The notes under the pieces are model-generated. The model did no database searches. It was not told where the DNA came from and saw only the letters and a list, made by a program, of their open reading frames with translations. This document shows positions 26,158 to 36,800 of a stretch of DNA of 64,000 nt, piece by piece (positions within the stretch are counted from its first letter, which is position 1; each line of letters opens with the position of its first letter). Source of the DNA: Singulisphaera sp. GP187 (GTDB lineage Bacteria > Planctomycetota > Phycisphaerae > Phycisphaerales > SM1A02); the NCBI GenBank assembly GCA_945868805.1, contig CAMBMO010000010.1, positions 16,765 through 80,764 of the forward strand, written 5' to 3'. A program made the translations under genes and the position numbers.

Positions 26158-28203
26158 CTACCTCGACGACTGACTTGTCTTGCGCGTCCCGGCTGACCGA
26201 CTCGTAGTTGCCGGTGTGCTTGTGGCCGGTGTGCTTGTGGCAGTCGTTGCCCGCGCTTTTTGTCGCGCAGGAAGGGCGACCGGAGCATCTGGCGATGACT
26301 CCGCCGCAAGGTCCTCATCACCCGCGACATCGGTGAACACGAGCGCCGCTTCCACCCGATCCTTGGCATCGAGCGGCAGGTCTTGTCCCGACGCCAAAAT
26401 CGCGGCGCGACGACTCGCTAATTGATCGGGCTTCACCCCGAGATATTGCAACGATTCATCAATGACATCCCGAACGACTGGACCGGCGATCGATCCTCCG
26501 AAGTGGCCCTTCTTTTTATCGGGGTCATCGATCACGCAGAGCACGACAATTCGCGGATGATCGTACGGCGCACCCGCGATGAAATTGGCGACATAGCGGT
26601 CGTCGAAGTATCCCTTGCCTTGACCTGCGGGCTTGGGAAGTTGCGCCGTGCCTGACTTTCCAAACATCCGATAGAGCGCACTCTGAGCTTTGCGACCCGT
26701 CCCCTCGGTCAAGACTCCCTCCATCGCAGACCTTGTCTCGAGTGCGATATTCGCAGGAATGACCGCGGTTCGAGTTGTTGCGATGACACGGCCATCGGGA
26801 CCGACTGGAAGAGCGATCCGCGGTTGAGGCATCCAACCGTCATTGCAGAACGCGCTAAATGCCCGGACCATTTGCACTGGCGTGACGCCGATTTCATGCC
26901 CCATCGCCACTGACGTCTGCGTGTACTTCGACCACGCAGCAGGAGTGGTGACAAGCCCGGTCGTTTCACCTGGCACTCCAAGATTCGTCAACTGCCCAAA
27001 ACCGAATCGCTTGACGACATCGTTCTGCATCGACTCGAACGACATGCGCTCTCCCGCGATCGCCATTCCGCTGTTGAGACTCTTCACGAGAACAGTGCGC
27101 CAGGTCACGGGGCCGTAGTACTTCACATCTCGTATCGCTCGACCGAAAGACGTTCGATGCGGGCCATTCGAAGGGGTCTGCACGCGAGAGTTCACTGAAA
27201 AGACTCCCGACTCTGTCGCAGTCGCCCACACGAACGGTTTGAATGTCGAACCCGGCTCGAATGGATCGGTCAAACAGCGATTTCGTCCGAGTGCAGGATC
27301 AATTCTTCGTGACGGATCGCTCGTGATTTCCCTCCATCCGGAACGAGCGCGCAGAATGTCGACCATCGCCAAGACGTCGCCCGTCTGTGGATCGAAGGCG
27401 ACGAGCCGACCACCGCCTGCGTTGTATTGCCTGACAGCTTCAGCGAGCCGTCGCTCGGCGATGTCTTGAAGCACCACATCGATCGAGAGTCGCACATCCG
27501 TGCCATCGTCCGCCGGGATGAAATTGCCGTCGTCGATGTGCAGAACATTGCGCTGGACATCCCGAAGAAATGTCAATCTTCCGTTCGTCGCCGCGAGACT
27601 CGACTCGAAGCTCAATTCCGCTCCCGAGAGGCCTTTGTGCTCGAATCCAACTTTGCCGATGACTGGCGCCGCCACAGACCCCTGTGGGTATTCGCGCACG
27701 AGCTTTGATTCGATGCCGAGTCCCTCGATGTCAATCGTTCTGATGCCATCGAGCTCGGCTTCGGAGAGGTCTCCATCGAGTACGACGTATCGATCATCTG
27801 CACGCGCTCGGAGGACTCCCTCGATGTCGGATGCCTGTTTCCCCAGTATCGCGGAGAGCGCCGGTGCAAGATCGCCGAATGGGTCGGTCGTGACGAGCGC
27901 CTGCGGATCGCTCTTGAGCCCTTCCTGAATCCGTTCGTTTCCTCGTTTCCAGATCGTCGCAGGATCGGCGAAGAGTCGATATCCCACCACGCTCGTGGCA
28001 AGGATTCGACCGCGGCGATCAAGGATTCGTCCCCGTGAGGCGAGCTCGGCCGATGTCGATGTTCGCGAACCCATCGCGGGCAGTAACTGCGACGGAGGGA
28101 CTGTCTTCAACTGTGCAGTTCTCACAAGCGTGGCGCCGAGCGTCACGATGGTGACGACCAACACGCCACGCGACCAACCACGAATACGCGAGTTGGAACT
28201 CAT
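26158..28203 (-). CDS. ftsI: Penicillin-binding protein, FtsI-type transpeptidase
   Basis: 681 residues. One N-terminal membrane span, the class B PBP motif SRGRILDRRGR (57-67), and the three transpeptidase motifs: STFK with S319 as acylated serine, SLN (375-377) and KSGTA (516-520). This cross-links peptidoglycan at the septum (or cell wall generally if it is a PBP2-like paralogue). The C-terminus is a low-complexity Ala/Thr/Ser/Pro tail with two ATSTP repeats. Start overlaps the ftsL-like stop (ATGA). Neighbours rsmH and ftsL support a division role. Confidence 0.93.
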   Translation of the reverse strand: MSSNSRIRGWSRGVLVVTIVTLGATLVRTAQLKTVPPSQLLPAMGSRTSTSAELASRGRILDRRGRILATSVVGYRLFADPATIWKRGNERIQEGLKSDPQALVTTDPFGDLAPALSAILGKQASDIEGVLRARADDRYVVLDGDLSEAELDGIRTIDIEGLGIESKLVREYPQGSVAAPVIGKVGFEHKGLSGAELSFESSLAATNGRLTFLRDVQRNVLHIDDGNFIPADDGTDVRLSIDVVLQDIAERRLAEAVRQYNAGGGRLVAFDPQTGDVLAMVDILRARSGWREITSDPSRRIDPALGRNRCLTDPFEPGSTFKPFVWATATESGVFSVNSRVQTPSNGPHRTSFGRAIRDVKYYGPVTWRTVLVKSLNSGMAIAGERMSFESMQNDVVKRFGFGQLTNLGVPGETTGLVTTPAAWSKYTQTSVAMGHEIGVTPVQMVRAFSAFCNDGWMPQPRIALPVGPDGRVIATTRTAVIPANIALETRSAMEGVLTEGTGRKAQSALYRMFGKSGTAQLPKPAGQGKGYFDDRYVANFIAGAPYDHPRIVVLCVIDDPDKKKGHFGGSIAGPVVRDVIDESLQYLGVKPDQLASRRAAILASGQDLPLDAKDRVEAALVFTDVAGDEDLAAESSPDAPVALPARQKARATTATSTPATSTPATTSRSAGTRKTSQSSR

Positions 28204-28523
28204 CCCCCAAGCTCCACCCGTGGCGTGCGTTCATCCGTCGCGCCTTCGTGCATGTCTCGAGTCGGGTCTGCGTTTTCCTCGATTCGATAGGGGATCGCCC
28301 TCCACCGGCGATCGAGTCGCTTGACAGCCGTCCGAAGTTCGTCGGGTCGGGTTCGTCGTGCGATCTCAGCTCGGAGCGACCAGAGCGTTCGCTCTTGCTC
28401 CAACATCCGCCAGTGCGCACGAGAGATGTCGCGAGCAAGCTCGTATCGCTGCTGGCGCTGCACAAGCACGCCACATGCGAGGATCCCGATTCCGATGACG
28501 ATTGCTGTTATTTTTGCGAACAA
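28200..28523 (-). CDS. ftsL: FtsL-like bitopic division protein
   Basis: 107 residues. A single membrane segment (ITAIVIGIGILACGVLV) is followed by a helical, charged region (RDISRAHWRMLEQERTLWSL...RRTRPDEL) that looks like the short periplasmic coiled coil of FtsL. Sequence alone is too divergent to prove it; position directly upstream of ftsI and near rsmH, as in dcw clusters, is the main argument. It overlaps ftsI by four bases and follows the LysM gene by twelve. Confidence 0.75.
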   Translation of the reverse strand: MFAKITAIVIGIGILACGVLVQRQQRYELARDISRAHWRMLEQERTLWSLRAEIARRTRPDELRTAVKRLDRRWRAIPYRIEENADPTRDMHEGATDERTPRVELGG

Positions 28524-28535
28524 CAGAACCCCGCC

Positions 28536-29309
28536 TTATCCGTCGTGCGGAATTCGCAACGCCTGACCGATCTTCAGATCGGTCGGCTTCCGAAGCCGAT
28601 CTCGATTGGCCTCAAAGATTGATTCCCACTTTTTCGCTGACCCGAGTTCACGTGCCGCGATTGCGCCGAGCGTGTCGCCCTTCTGCACCACATACTCGGA
28701 TGACACTGCTTGGGGCAACTCGAGCGTCCCTCCTTGCGCAGGGAGCTGCGACAATCCATTGGGATCAGTCGCCGCCGCCATGACCTGCACTCCTCCCGGC
28801 GGAATCGGGACTGGTGCCTCTCCCTTCAAGACATGGATGGATGGCAACCGAATCGTCGTCCCCTTGCGGAGCTTTGTCGGATTCGAAACTGTTCCCTTGT
28901 TGAATTCCGCGAGCTCCTTCCACAGATTCCCGTTGCCGTATCGACTCTGGCAAATCTTGTAGAGAGTCTCGCCGTCCTTCAGGACGTAGAGCTCAGCGGG
29001 GATCCCAACGACCACCGCCTGTGCGGGCTGCATCGGAATCATGCCATTGGGAAGTTCGACGCCGTCGCCACTCGCAGTGGATCCAAGGTCGGCGGGATGG
29101 GCGGCCCTTGCGCCGGGGGAACGATTGTTGATTTGGATGGTCTGGATCGAGATTGGATCAACCGATCTGATCTCGCGGATCTGCGTGTTTGCAGCGAGAT
29201 CCGCGGCGCCTCTGCGCTGGGTCGCGGAGAAATGATCCGAAACCAGGATCCCAACAAACAGAAGCAATCCGAATCCGAGTACGACGGCGAGTTTGTGTTC
29301 ACGGGTCAT
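28536..29309 (-). CDS. Membrane-anchored protein with two LysM domains
   Basis: 257 residues from ATG 29309; a TTG nine bases earlier is in frame. An N-terminal transmembrane anchor (LAVVLGFGLLLFVGILVS) leads to two LysM domains: YVLKDGETLYKICQSRYG...GTTIRLPS (about 107-157) and YVVQKGDTLGAIAARELGS...GQALRIP (about 206-254). LysM binds peptidoglycan glycan strands, so the protein probably links membrane and wall at the division or growth site. Its insertion between rsmH and ftsL is not the usual dcw order. Confidence 0.9.
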   Translation of the reverse strand: MTREHKLAVVLGFGLLLFVGILVSDHFSATQRRGAADLAANTQIREIRSVDPISIQTIQINNRSPGARAAHPADLGSTASGDGVELPNGMIPMQPAQAVVVGIPAELYVLKDGETLYKICQSRYGNGNLWKELAEFNKGTVSNPTKLRKGTTIRLPSIHVLKGEAPVPIPPGGVQVMAAATDPNGLSQLPAQGGTLELPQAVSSEYVVQKGDTLGAIAARELGSAKKWESIFEANRDRLRKPTDLKIGQALRIPHDG

Positions 29310-29402
29310 TTGATGCAACGTCCTTCTTGCTGTGTTCCAGGTGACCGAAGTCCTCTGGCGGGTTGATTTGTGGTGGTGAGACCGAGTGCTGGTACGTGAC
29401 GG

Positions 29403-30332
29403 TTAGTTGGAAAGAATCGTGACTGCGCGGAGCTTCGCTGATCGTGACCGTGGGTTGTGGGCGACTTCAACGTCGCCTGCAATCACTGGCTTTCGACTCG
29501 CCCTGCAAACAAGCCCTTGGTCCGCAAGGCCGACGAATGTGCGCTTGACTTGCCGGTCTTCCAACGAATGGAAGGAGATCACCGCCACCCGCGCTTCCGG
29601 AGAGAGCCACCCGCCACCCTTGGAGCGAACCGCCGAAGCGATCGACTTCAAGAAAACTTCGAGTGCATTCAGTTCGTCGTTGACGGCGATCCTGAATGCC
29701 ATGAAGGTCCGAGTAGCAGGGTGCAATCTGGAATCACGAGCGCGCGAGCCGTATGCCTCGCGCACAAGTCGAGCCAAATGCGCCGTCGTAATGATCGGCT
29801 CGCGAGCGCGAACTTGTACAACTTTCCGCGCGATCAATCGCGCGAATGGATCTTCACCAAGATTGAAAATCATGTCGGCAATATCGGACTCAGAGAGAGC
29901 GCCCAAGAGATCGGCGGCGGAGTAAGGATTGGTTCGATCGAGGCGCATGTCGAGTGGTCCGTCGTTTTGGAATCCGAACCCGCGTTCGGCCTGGTCCAAT
30001 TGATTGCTCGATATCCCGAGATCCGCGAGAAGCATGTCCGCGCAAACGCCTGCTTTCGTCGCGATTTCTGCAACATTTCGAAAATCTCCGTGGACGGTAT
30101 CGACACGAGTTTCAGGCGCGGATTCCCGAACTCGCACCGCGGCATAGGCAAGATTCTCCTTGTCGCGGTCGATCAGCAGGATCCGACCAGGATTGATCGC
30201 GCGGGCGATCGCACTGGCATGACCTCCTCGACCCGCGGTGGCGTCGATGCAGCAGTCGCCCGGTTTGGGAGCAATCGAATCGAGGACTTCGGTCAACAGA
30301 ACTGGAACATGACCCGGATCGCCAACGCTCAC
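29403..30332 (-). CDS. rsmH: 16S rRNA m4C1402 methyltransferase RsmH (MraW)
   Basis: 309 residues from a GTG start. N-terminal HVPVLLTEVLDSIAPKPGD and DATAGRGGHASAI are the RsmH hallmarks; LLADLGISSNQLDQAERGF and the late ISFHSLEDRQVKRTF complete the family pattern. It methylates N4 of C1402 in the ribosomal P site and is normally the second gene of the dcw cluster after mraZ. Here mraZ is absent and the gene instead follows the WecA-like transferase with a GTGA overlap. Confidence 0.96.
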   Translation of the reverse strand: MSVGDPGHVPVLLTEVLDSIAPKPGDCCIDATAGRGGHASAIARAINPGRILLIDRDKENLAYAAVRVRESAPETRVDTVHGDFRNVAEIATKAGVCADMLLADLGISSNQLDQAERGFGFQNDGPLDMRLDRTNPYSAADLLGALSESDIADMIFNLGEDPFARLIARKVVQVRAREPIITTAHLARLVREAYGSRARDSRLHPATRTFMAFRIAVNDELNALEVFLKSIASAVRSKGGGWLSPEARVAVISFHSLEDRQVKRTFVGLADQGLVCRASRKPVIAGDVEVAHNPRSRSAKLRAVTILSN

Positions 30333-31654
30333 GCAGGTTGATCCGATTGCGATTGCTGGCGCGAGCTCACGACCGCGGATGCTTTCGCGTCACGGAGCTC
30401 CTGATCCAGCACTTCGGACTGCATCCTCTGAATCAATGCGATCTTCACGGCAACCGATATGACAAACCCAAAGAAGGCGATACCAATCGCATAGACCACG
30501 AGAACTCGCGTTTCAGTCAGCAAGAGCACGGATGCGATCGCGACTCCGATTGTCGTAAACACAAGGGTGATTCCGTAAAGCGCGAACACGGATTTCTTGA
30601 CCGAACCGAAGAGTCGCTTCACCTGATGATGGATGTGCTGTGCGTCAGGAGTGTTCACTGGAACTCCCGCCATCTTGCGACGGATGATCGCCAGAATCGT
30701 GTCCGTTATCGGAAGTCCGAAGATGATGAATCCAGCGACGACCAGACTCGACGGACCTTGTTCGCCAAAGAGCAACACAGTCGTGATGCACAAGTAGCCA
30801 ATGAGCAAGCTTCCACAGTCACCCAAGAAGATGACAGCGGGATTGAAATTCCAAGGGAGAAACCCCAGCATCGTCCCCAGCAGAGCAAGCGAGAGCGCGA
30901 CACGCACTCCGACGAGGCTCGTCGAAGGTTCGGCGACTATCACCGTGGATGCGAGCAGGAGACTGATTGCAAGGAAACCGCACGACATGATCGCGGTCGA
31001 ACCGGCGAGCAATCCGTCCAGTCCGTCGATCAGATTTGCCGAATTGCATCCACCGATGATGACGAATCCAAGGAACGCGGTGCCAACCCAGTAATAAAGC
31101 GTCCCGCTCAGGATCGCGATCGAACCAAGATTGAAGAGCACAGCATCAGGCGCGCCAAAGAAAGGTTGAAGGAATCCGGTCACGGCCCCGATGCCGATAT
31201 CCGAGTACGCCAACGCTGCGGCGGCGACAAGTTGCCCCGCGATTTTGAGCCGAGCATCCCACTTCCAAATGTCGTCGGCGAGTCCAGTCAGTGCAATCGC
31301 TGTCGCACCAATCAGAATCGACGGCGGAACGGATGCAAGGTCCGAGGCTTCGCCGTCGATGGCGATGAAACTCACGAACATTGCGGCCATGAATCCCATG
31401 AAGACGGCCAATCCGCCGAGGTACGCAACCGGAGCCTTGTGATGCTTTCGGTGTGCGTCCGGTGTATCGACCACCCCGACGATAAACGCCAATCGTCGAA
31501 CAACCGGAGTCGCCGCGAGCGTGATGAGAAACCCGGCGATGAAGACAGGCGCGAAGACGTTGAGCATCTCGACGGCATTGACGAAGACTTGGTCAACCGC
31601 TGGCGCCGGCGGCGACAGCATGTCAATATTCGAGACAACATCCTGCGGTGACAT
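30329..31654 (-). CDS. WecA-like polyprenyl-phosphate sugar-1-phosphate transferase
   Basis: 441 residues with about eleven membrane helices. The MraY/WecA superfamily motifs are all present: ADDIWKWD (126-133), NLIDGLDGL (207-215), FLGDCGSLLIGY (276-287) and the HIHH motif (340-343) that separates WecA-type enzymes from MraY. It transfers a sugar phosphate (often GlcNAc-1-P) to undecaprenyl phosphate, the first step of exopolysaccharide or O-antigen synthesis. Three bases downstream of the Wzc-like gene; overlaps rsmH by four bases. Confidence 0.92.
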   Translation of the reverse strand: MSPQDVVSNIDMLSPPAPAVDQVFVNAVEMLNVFAPVFIAGFLITLAATPVVRRLAFIVGVVDTPDAHRKHHKAPVAYLGGLAVFMGFMAAMFVSFIAIDGEASDLASVPPSILIGATAIALTGLADDIWKWDARLKIAGQLVAAAALAYSDIGIGAVTGFLQPFFGAPDAVLFNLGSIAILSGTLYYWVGTAFLGFVIIGGCNSANLIDGLDGLLAGSTAIMSCGFLAISLLLASTVIVAEPSTSLVGVRVALSLALLGTMLGFLPWNFNPAVIFLGDCGSLLIGYLCITTVLLFGEQGPSSLVVAGFIIFGLPITDTILAIIRRKMAGVPVNTPDAQHIHHQVKRLFGSVKKSVFALYGITLVFTTIGVAIASVLLLTETRVLVVYAIGIAFFGFVISVAVKIALIQRMQSEVLDQELRDAKASAVVSSRQQSQSDQPA

Positions 31655-31657
31655 AAT

Positions 31658-33883
31658 TCAGGCCGCTCCCCCGGCGGTTGTGACCTTGGCGCCACCGGAA
31701 CCATACTCAACCATCACCTGTGCGTTTTTCTTGTAATAGCCACCGGCCGTTTGAAGCGGTCGATTCAAGATCGCGCCGATAAATCGACACCTCTGTGCGG
31801 AGAGCTGCCCGACGAGTCGAGTGATGAGTCCGCGTTGATCGCGCATCGCGCGTACCACGAGAATCGAAGCATCCACCTGATTGGCGATCACGGTCGCCTC
31901 TGCGGCGATACCTGCGGGCGGGGTATCGATAAATGTGATGTCGTAACTCGCTCGCGCTTGCGTTGCCACTTCTGTCATCTTGATCGTATCGAGCAGTTCG
32001 ATCATTCGACCTTGACCCGCACTCATCACATCGATGCCGTGAGTCGAGTGTTGGATCGCATCAGCGAAGAGTGCGTTTCCAGCCAAGACATCGCTGAGTC
32101 CAGGCGAGGTTTCTAAGACGCCAAACATCTTCGCCAACCCAGGCCTTCGAAAGTTGGCGTCAATGACGAGGACACGTTTCCCGACCACTCTTGCGCTCGA
32201 AGCCAGATTCGTAATGATGCTGGTGACCCCCGACTCGGGCATGGCCGAAAAGACTCCGGTGATGCAACCCGGTTGGTCGGATGTCGCTTTCAGCACATTG
32301 GTCGACACCTGCCGGAAATTCTCAGCAAGAACCGACTGCGGAGATTCTCTTACCACGAAATCCAGTTTGGCCGGGTGCGATTCGTCGTCCACCAGATCAG
32401 GAATCACTCCCAGAATCTTTCCGCTCGTCAATCCCGCAAGGTCGCTTGCGACACGAACGCGTTGATCGAGAAACTCGCGTGCAAAGATCAAACCGACGCC
32501 GAATGCGATCACAGCAAACCAGACACCTGGAAGGACGACTTTCCAGTTCGGAAAGGCGATTTCACGGGGGGTGAGCGACCGCTGCGCGACTTCCACGGGA
32601 ATCGAATCCGATCGCGCCCGTGCGAGGTCGAGTTCGCCGATCGTCTTCGAGATGATGCCACGCTCCTCTTCCATTCGGGACTGTTGGTCTTTCATCGCTT
32701 CGAGTTCAGCGACACGCGATGCCAATTCCTCGACGCGCTTTCGCTCTTCTTCAAAGTCCGTGGTTTGCCTCGTGAGGAGAGCTTCCAATCCATCCTGCCG
32801 ATCCGAAACCCGCTTGTACTGTGCGTTGAGGTCTCGCTTGACGAGGTCGGCGACGACTCGCTCTCTTTGCTCGAGCGCAGAAGAAAGTGTCTGCTCGCCC
32901 GAACGAACCTCGGGATGCGACGGACCGAATCGCGCCTTCTTACTCTGCATGCTGATCATCAGGTCGTTGATGTCGCGCATCAACTGCATCAGAGCCGGAT
33001 CGTTTTCTGCTCTGCGAACATCGTCTTGCGTCGACTCGAGACGCCCATTCAATTTCGCGTCGAGCTGCATTCGTTCGCTCTTGACGAGGCTGTAATCCTT
33101 CGTGGTTTCGGCAATCAGTTTCTGGAGCTCTTCCAGTCCGCGTTGGGATTGCTGTGCGTTTTCCTCGAATGTGGGAATGCTCTCTTCGGTGATGAACCGC
33201 CGAACTGTCGCCTTGATGGCGTCGATCGAAAGGTCAAGGTCCTTCTCGCGCTTCTGGAAGACCGACTTGATTCCAATGAACTTTGTGTCACTGGCCGACT
33301 GGAGTACATCCAAATAGGTATCTGCAATCGTATTGAGGACGATCGGCACATCCCCCGCCGCGTGCGCCGACCAGTACAAAGCAAAGAACTGAGTTCCTCT
33401 GCGGTGCCCAGACGAAATTTCATCGACCAGATCATCGACCGCGTCTTCGACCATGAATTGTCCGTTTTCATCGAGGTAGTACTCGTGCCACTGAGTCTTC
33501 AAGATGTCGCGATTCGAGACGGCTCGCACCAGGATGTCTCGCATGACCATCTGCTGAGCTTCTGTCTGAGCGAGACGCGCAACCGTCTCTTCCTGGGTCG
33601 TCGCTTCGCCGAAGATCTCCTTGGCATCACCGAGTTGCGGTCGCAATCGAAGCACGACTTGGCCGCTATAGATCGGGTAGACAAACTGCGCCCCAACCTG
33701 GAAGGCAGCCGCGATAAACATTCCTGAGACCGCCCAGAGAACGATGGTCTTCCACTTCTGCCGGAGGACTCGGATGGGATCGATCGTGGCGGCACGACCG
33801 GGTGCGCGACTCGGAGACGATCCCGTGCGAGACGGGGGCTGGGGCGATGGCGAGTGTGATGGAGTTTGTTGCGTTGGGGGCAT
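31658..33883 (-). CDS. Wzc-like chain-length/BY-kinase protein, degenerate P-loop
   Basis: 741 residues. Wzz-type layout: membrane spans at about 47-68 and 449-467 around a long periplasmic coiled coil (RKRVEELASRVAELEAMKD). The cytoplasmic part has a ParA/BY-kinase fold: Walker A' VIDANFRRP (573-581) and Walker B FIDTPP (651-656). The Walker A loop reads MPESGVTSI (548-556), so Val stands where the catalytic Lys normally lies. The C-terminus has only a few Tyr (GGYYKKN, MVEYG). It probably controls chain length and export with the Wza-like protein, but kinase activity is doubtful. Confidence 0.9.
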   Translation of the reverse strand: MPPTQQTPSHSPSPQPPSRTGSSPSRAPGRAATIDPIRVLRQKWKTIVLWAVSGMFIAAAFQVGAQFVYPIYSGQVVLRLRPQLGDAKEIFGEATTQEETVARLAQTEAQQMVMRDILVRAVSNRDILKTQWHEYYLDENGQFMVEDAVDDLVDEISSGHRRGTQFFALYWSAHAAGDVPIVLNTIADTYLDVLQSASDTKFIGIKSVFQKREKDLDLSIDAIKATVRRFITEESIPTFEENAQQSQRGLEELQKLIAETTKDYSLVKSERMQLDAKLNGRLESTQDDVRRAENDPALMQLMRDINDLMISMQSKKARFGPSHPEVRSGEQTLSSALEQRERVVADLVKRDLNAQYKRVSDRQDGLEALLTRQTTDFEEERKRVEELASRVAELEAMKDQQSRMEEERGIISKTIGELDLARARSDSIPVEVAQRSLTPREIAFPNWKVVLPGVWFAVIAFGVGLIFAREFLDQRVRVASDLAGLTSGKILGVIPDLVDDESHPAKLDFVVRESPQSVLAENFRQVSTNVLKATSDQPGCITGVFSAMPESGVTSIITNLASSARVVGKRVLVIDANFRRPGLAKMFGVLETSPGLSDVLAGNALFADAIQHSTHGIDVMSAGQGRMIELLDTIKMTEVATQARASYDITFIDTPPAGIAAEATVIANQVDASILVVRAMRDQRGLITRLVGQLSAQRCRFIGAILNRPLQTAGGYYKKNAQVMVEYGSGGAKVTTAGGAA

Positions 33884-33897
33884 ACCTTTTCCTTCGA

Positions 33898-36800
33898 TCA
33901 GCCGCGAGGGGCTTCGTTGAGCAACTTCGAGACTTCGTCGATGTGTGTCTGCGCCTCGGCATCTGGATGGAGCGCTCTCGCTCGACCCAGCGCATCCGCG
34001 GCTTCGTCTTTGCGACCAACCAATGCGAACGCCTCAGCGAGGTGCGCGAAAACCATCGCTCCAGGTTGCGATCGGGAAGCGCGCCTCAAGAGAGTGATCG
34101 CCTCAGGCAACTCTCCGGATTTCATCAACGCGTACCCAAGCGTATCCATGAGATCGATGTTCGTTCGATTCGACGCAAACGCAGTCCGCGCGCGTTCGAC
34201 AGCCTGTGAGACTTTGTTGAGATGTCTGGCTTCGATGTACGCAAGATTATTCATTGCCTGAAAATCGTCCTTGCGAATGGCGATCGACTGCTCGAATGCC
34301 ATCGCCGCTTCGGCGAATCGCCCGGCCTTGTACTCCGCACCACCAAGTACGCGCAGTGCGTTTAATCGCTCGTCGTCGTTTGCTGCGAGTTCGAGCGCGC
34401 CAATGGCGTACTCCCTCGCCTTCGTGTAAGGAGCCGGTCCGATTTCAATGAACCGCTGAGCCATCGCGCGACAGAGCGCGCTGTCCGGCTTCTCTTGGCA
34501 AGCCTCCATCACGAACTTCTCGAATTCCGTCGCTTTCTCAGGGGGAAACAGAGTCACGACTGCGAGTATCCACGGATCGGTGAACCCTCCCTTCGCGGGA
34601 TCGACGATCTTGTACATCTCGCGAAGCTGAATCTTTCCCTGGTCGCGTTGCACGTCGGTCTCCGCAGTGCCGGAGATCGCCGCCGCACCCACCATCTGAA
34701 CCAAGACCGAAGTCTTGACGAGTTCTGGTGCGAGCTGAATGGCGTTGAGGATTCCCTTGAAATCCGGCGGTGAATGGATCGCCCGGAGCAGGATCGCCTT
34801 GATCAACAATTCCTGATCCTTCGTGATGCCGTAAAGATCCTCGTAGTCCGATGCCGCCTCAAGCCCCTTTGATGCCGCGATATGCACATCCGCGAGCGAC
34901 TGATGCCACTTTGGATTGTTTGGCTCGAGCTTCAGAATTTCTTCCACGGTCCGAGTGGCCGCTGGATAGTCGCCCGCAGCCAACTGGTACCCAATGAGCG
35001 CTTGCCGAGCGTCCATCACACGAGGGCTTTGTTCGACGAACTGCCGAACAGACTGCGTCGCTGCCGCGATATCGCCACCGTCCATCTGGAGCGCCGCGTG
35101 CAAGCGTGTCGACGGCCAGTAGTTCCCCTGGAGTTCGATCGCGCGCGTGACATCAAGCATCGCCTGCCGAAGTGCCTCGGGATCACCCGTGCGTTGATAT
35201 CGGCGCTGAAGCGACGACGCACGAACGATGAAAGGAAGCGCACTCGCCGGATTCATTCGGATGGCGTCGTCCACCGCCCTTGTGAATTCAGCCGCGACAG
35301 TCGTCATGTTCTCTTGGGAAGCTTCACCGGACAACTCGTCCAGCTCGACCGCGGCAATATCAGCATCCAAGAGTCGGTCGCTGAATGTAGGCGTTCCACT
35401 AGCAAACTTCTTCAATTCGATGCTCATCTGACGAGCGCCGACGAAGTCCCTCGTCTCGAGTCGCAACGCAGTGATACTCCTCGCGAGCTCGGCACTCGGA
35501 TGTTTTCCGAACGCGACGGTCAACACTTCGAGTGCACGCGCTGGATATTGGCGCCCAGACCAGAGGGATGCAACGACTCGAGCACAATCGGATGTCGCGG
35601 AGTCATCGCCCTGGAGCGCACGATCGAAGTTCTGCACCGCTTCCGCCATTCGGTTGGCCTCCATCTGGAACTCGGCGAGATCGATCCTTGATCGCCATGC
35701 GCCTGGTCCCGTCGCCTTGTTCGCCGATTCTTGGAGGATTGCCTCACCGTCGATCCCACGACCAGATCGATGCATTGCCGCCGCAAAGGTTCGGATCGTC
35801 AGACGATCGCTGGGATCTATTTTCAGCAGTGAGTCATAGACCGCCTTCGCCTCCCTAGCGCAGACTCGGGTGAATGCTTGAAGCTCCTGATCCTGGCGTT
35901 CCTTCCCCATCGCATCCCACTCCTTTGGGGGGTATCTCTGGCTTCCGTCACCGTTCATCAGAAATTCTCGCGTCGGAGCAGATTCGATGAGCAGTTTCAT
36001 GAATTGACGTGCATTCTCGACATCTGCAGGACGGATGGCGTACATCCGACGGCGCTCCATCAGACTGTCCGCACGATTTCCATAGACCGTCTCGAGGTCG
36101 TAGTAGGCATTTCGAATCGCTGTGGATTCTGGCATAGCGAGCATCGCGTTGCGAAGGACTTCTCTCGCTTCACGCGCCTTGCCACCACGACCCAGGAGCG
36201 ATGAATAGAGCTGAATGGTCAGTGGATCGTTCGGACGGCGCTCGTAGCTGGTCTTATACGCCTCTCGAGCACCATCCACATCTCCCGACTTCTCTCGAGC
36301 AAATCCGAGCATCCGAAATGCCGCGGATGACGCCCCGGACATCGCGGTCGCTTGCTCGAAGAATTGGACCGCCTTCCCTGGCTCGTTTCGATCGAGCGCG
36401 ATTCGACCGCGCAGGAGCAATGCCATCGTTGGATCCTTGGAGTTCTTCTCGGCAAGGACAACGACCTGCTCCGCCTGAGCAGGATTTCCGTCCGCGACAG
36501 ATTCGGTATAGAGGCGCTCCAACAGGCTTGGCTCTCCTGGCGCCAACTCCACCGCCTTCGCGAGCGCCGCCTTCGAAGCGGTCGAGACCTCGGCCAGTTC
36601 CGCGACGAGCGCAACGCGCTTCTCCCCCTCCGCCAGCGCCAATTCAACTTTCAAGTGGTCCCGCAGACTAAAGGTCCCGACTAACACCGTCATTGCCTGA
36701 CGCTCAGGAGAGGCTGGCGACCCGTCGGCGAGCGGTGCCTGGGCGAACTTCACGATACGGTCGAGTCGCGACGGAAACGTTGAGAGGATCTGAAGCTGCT

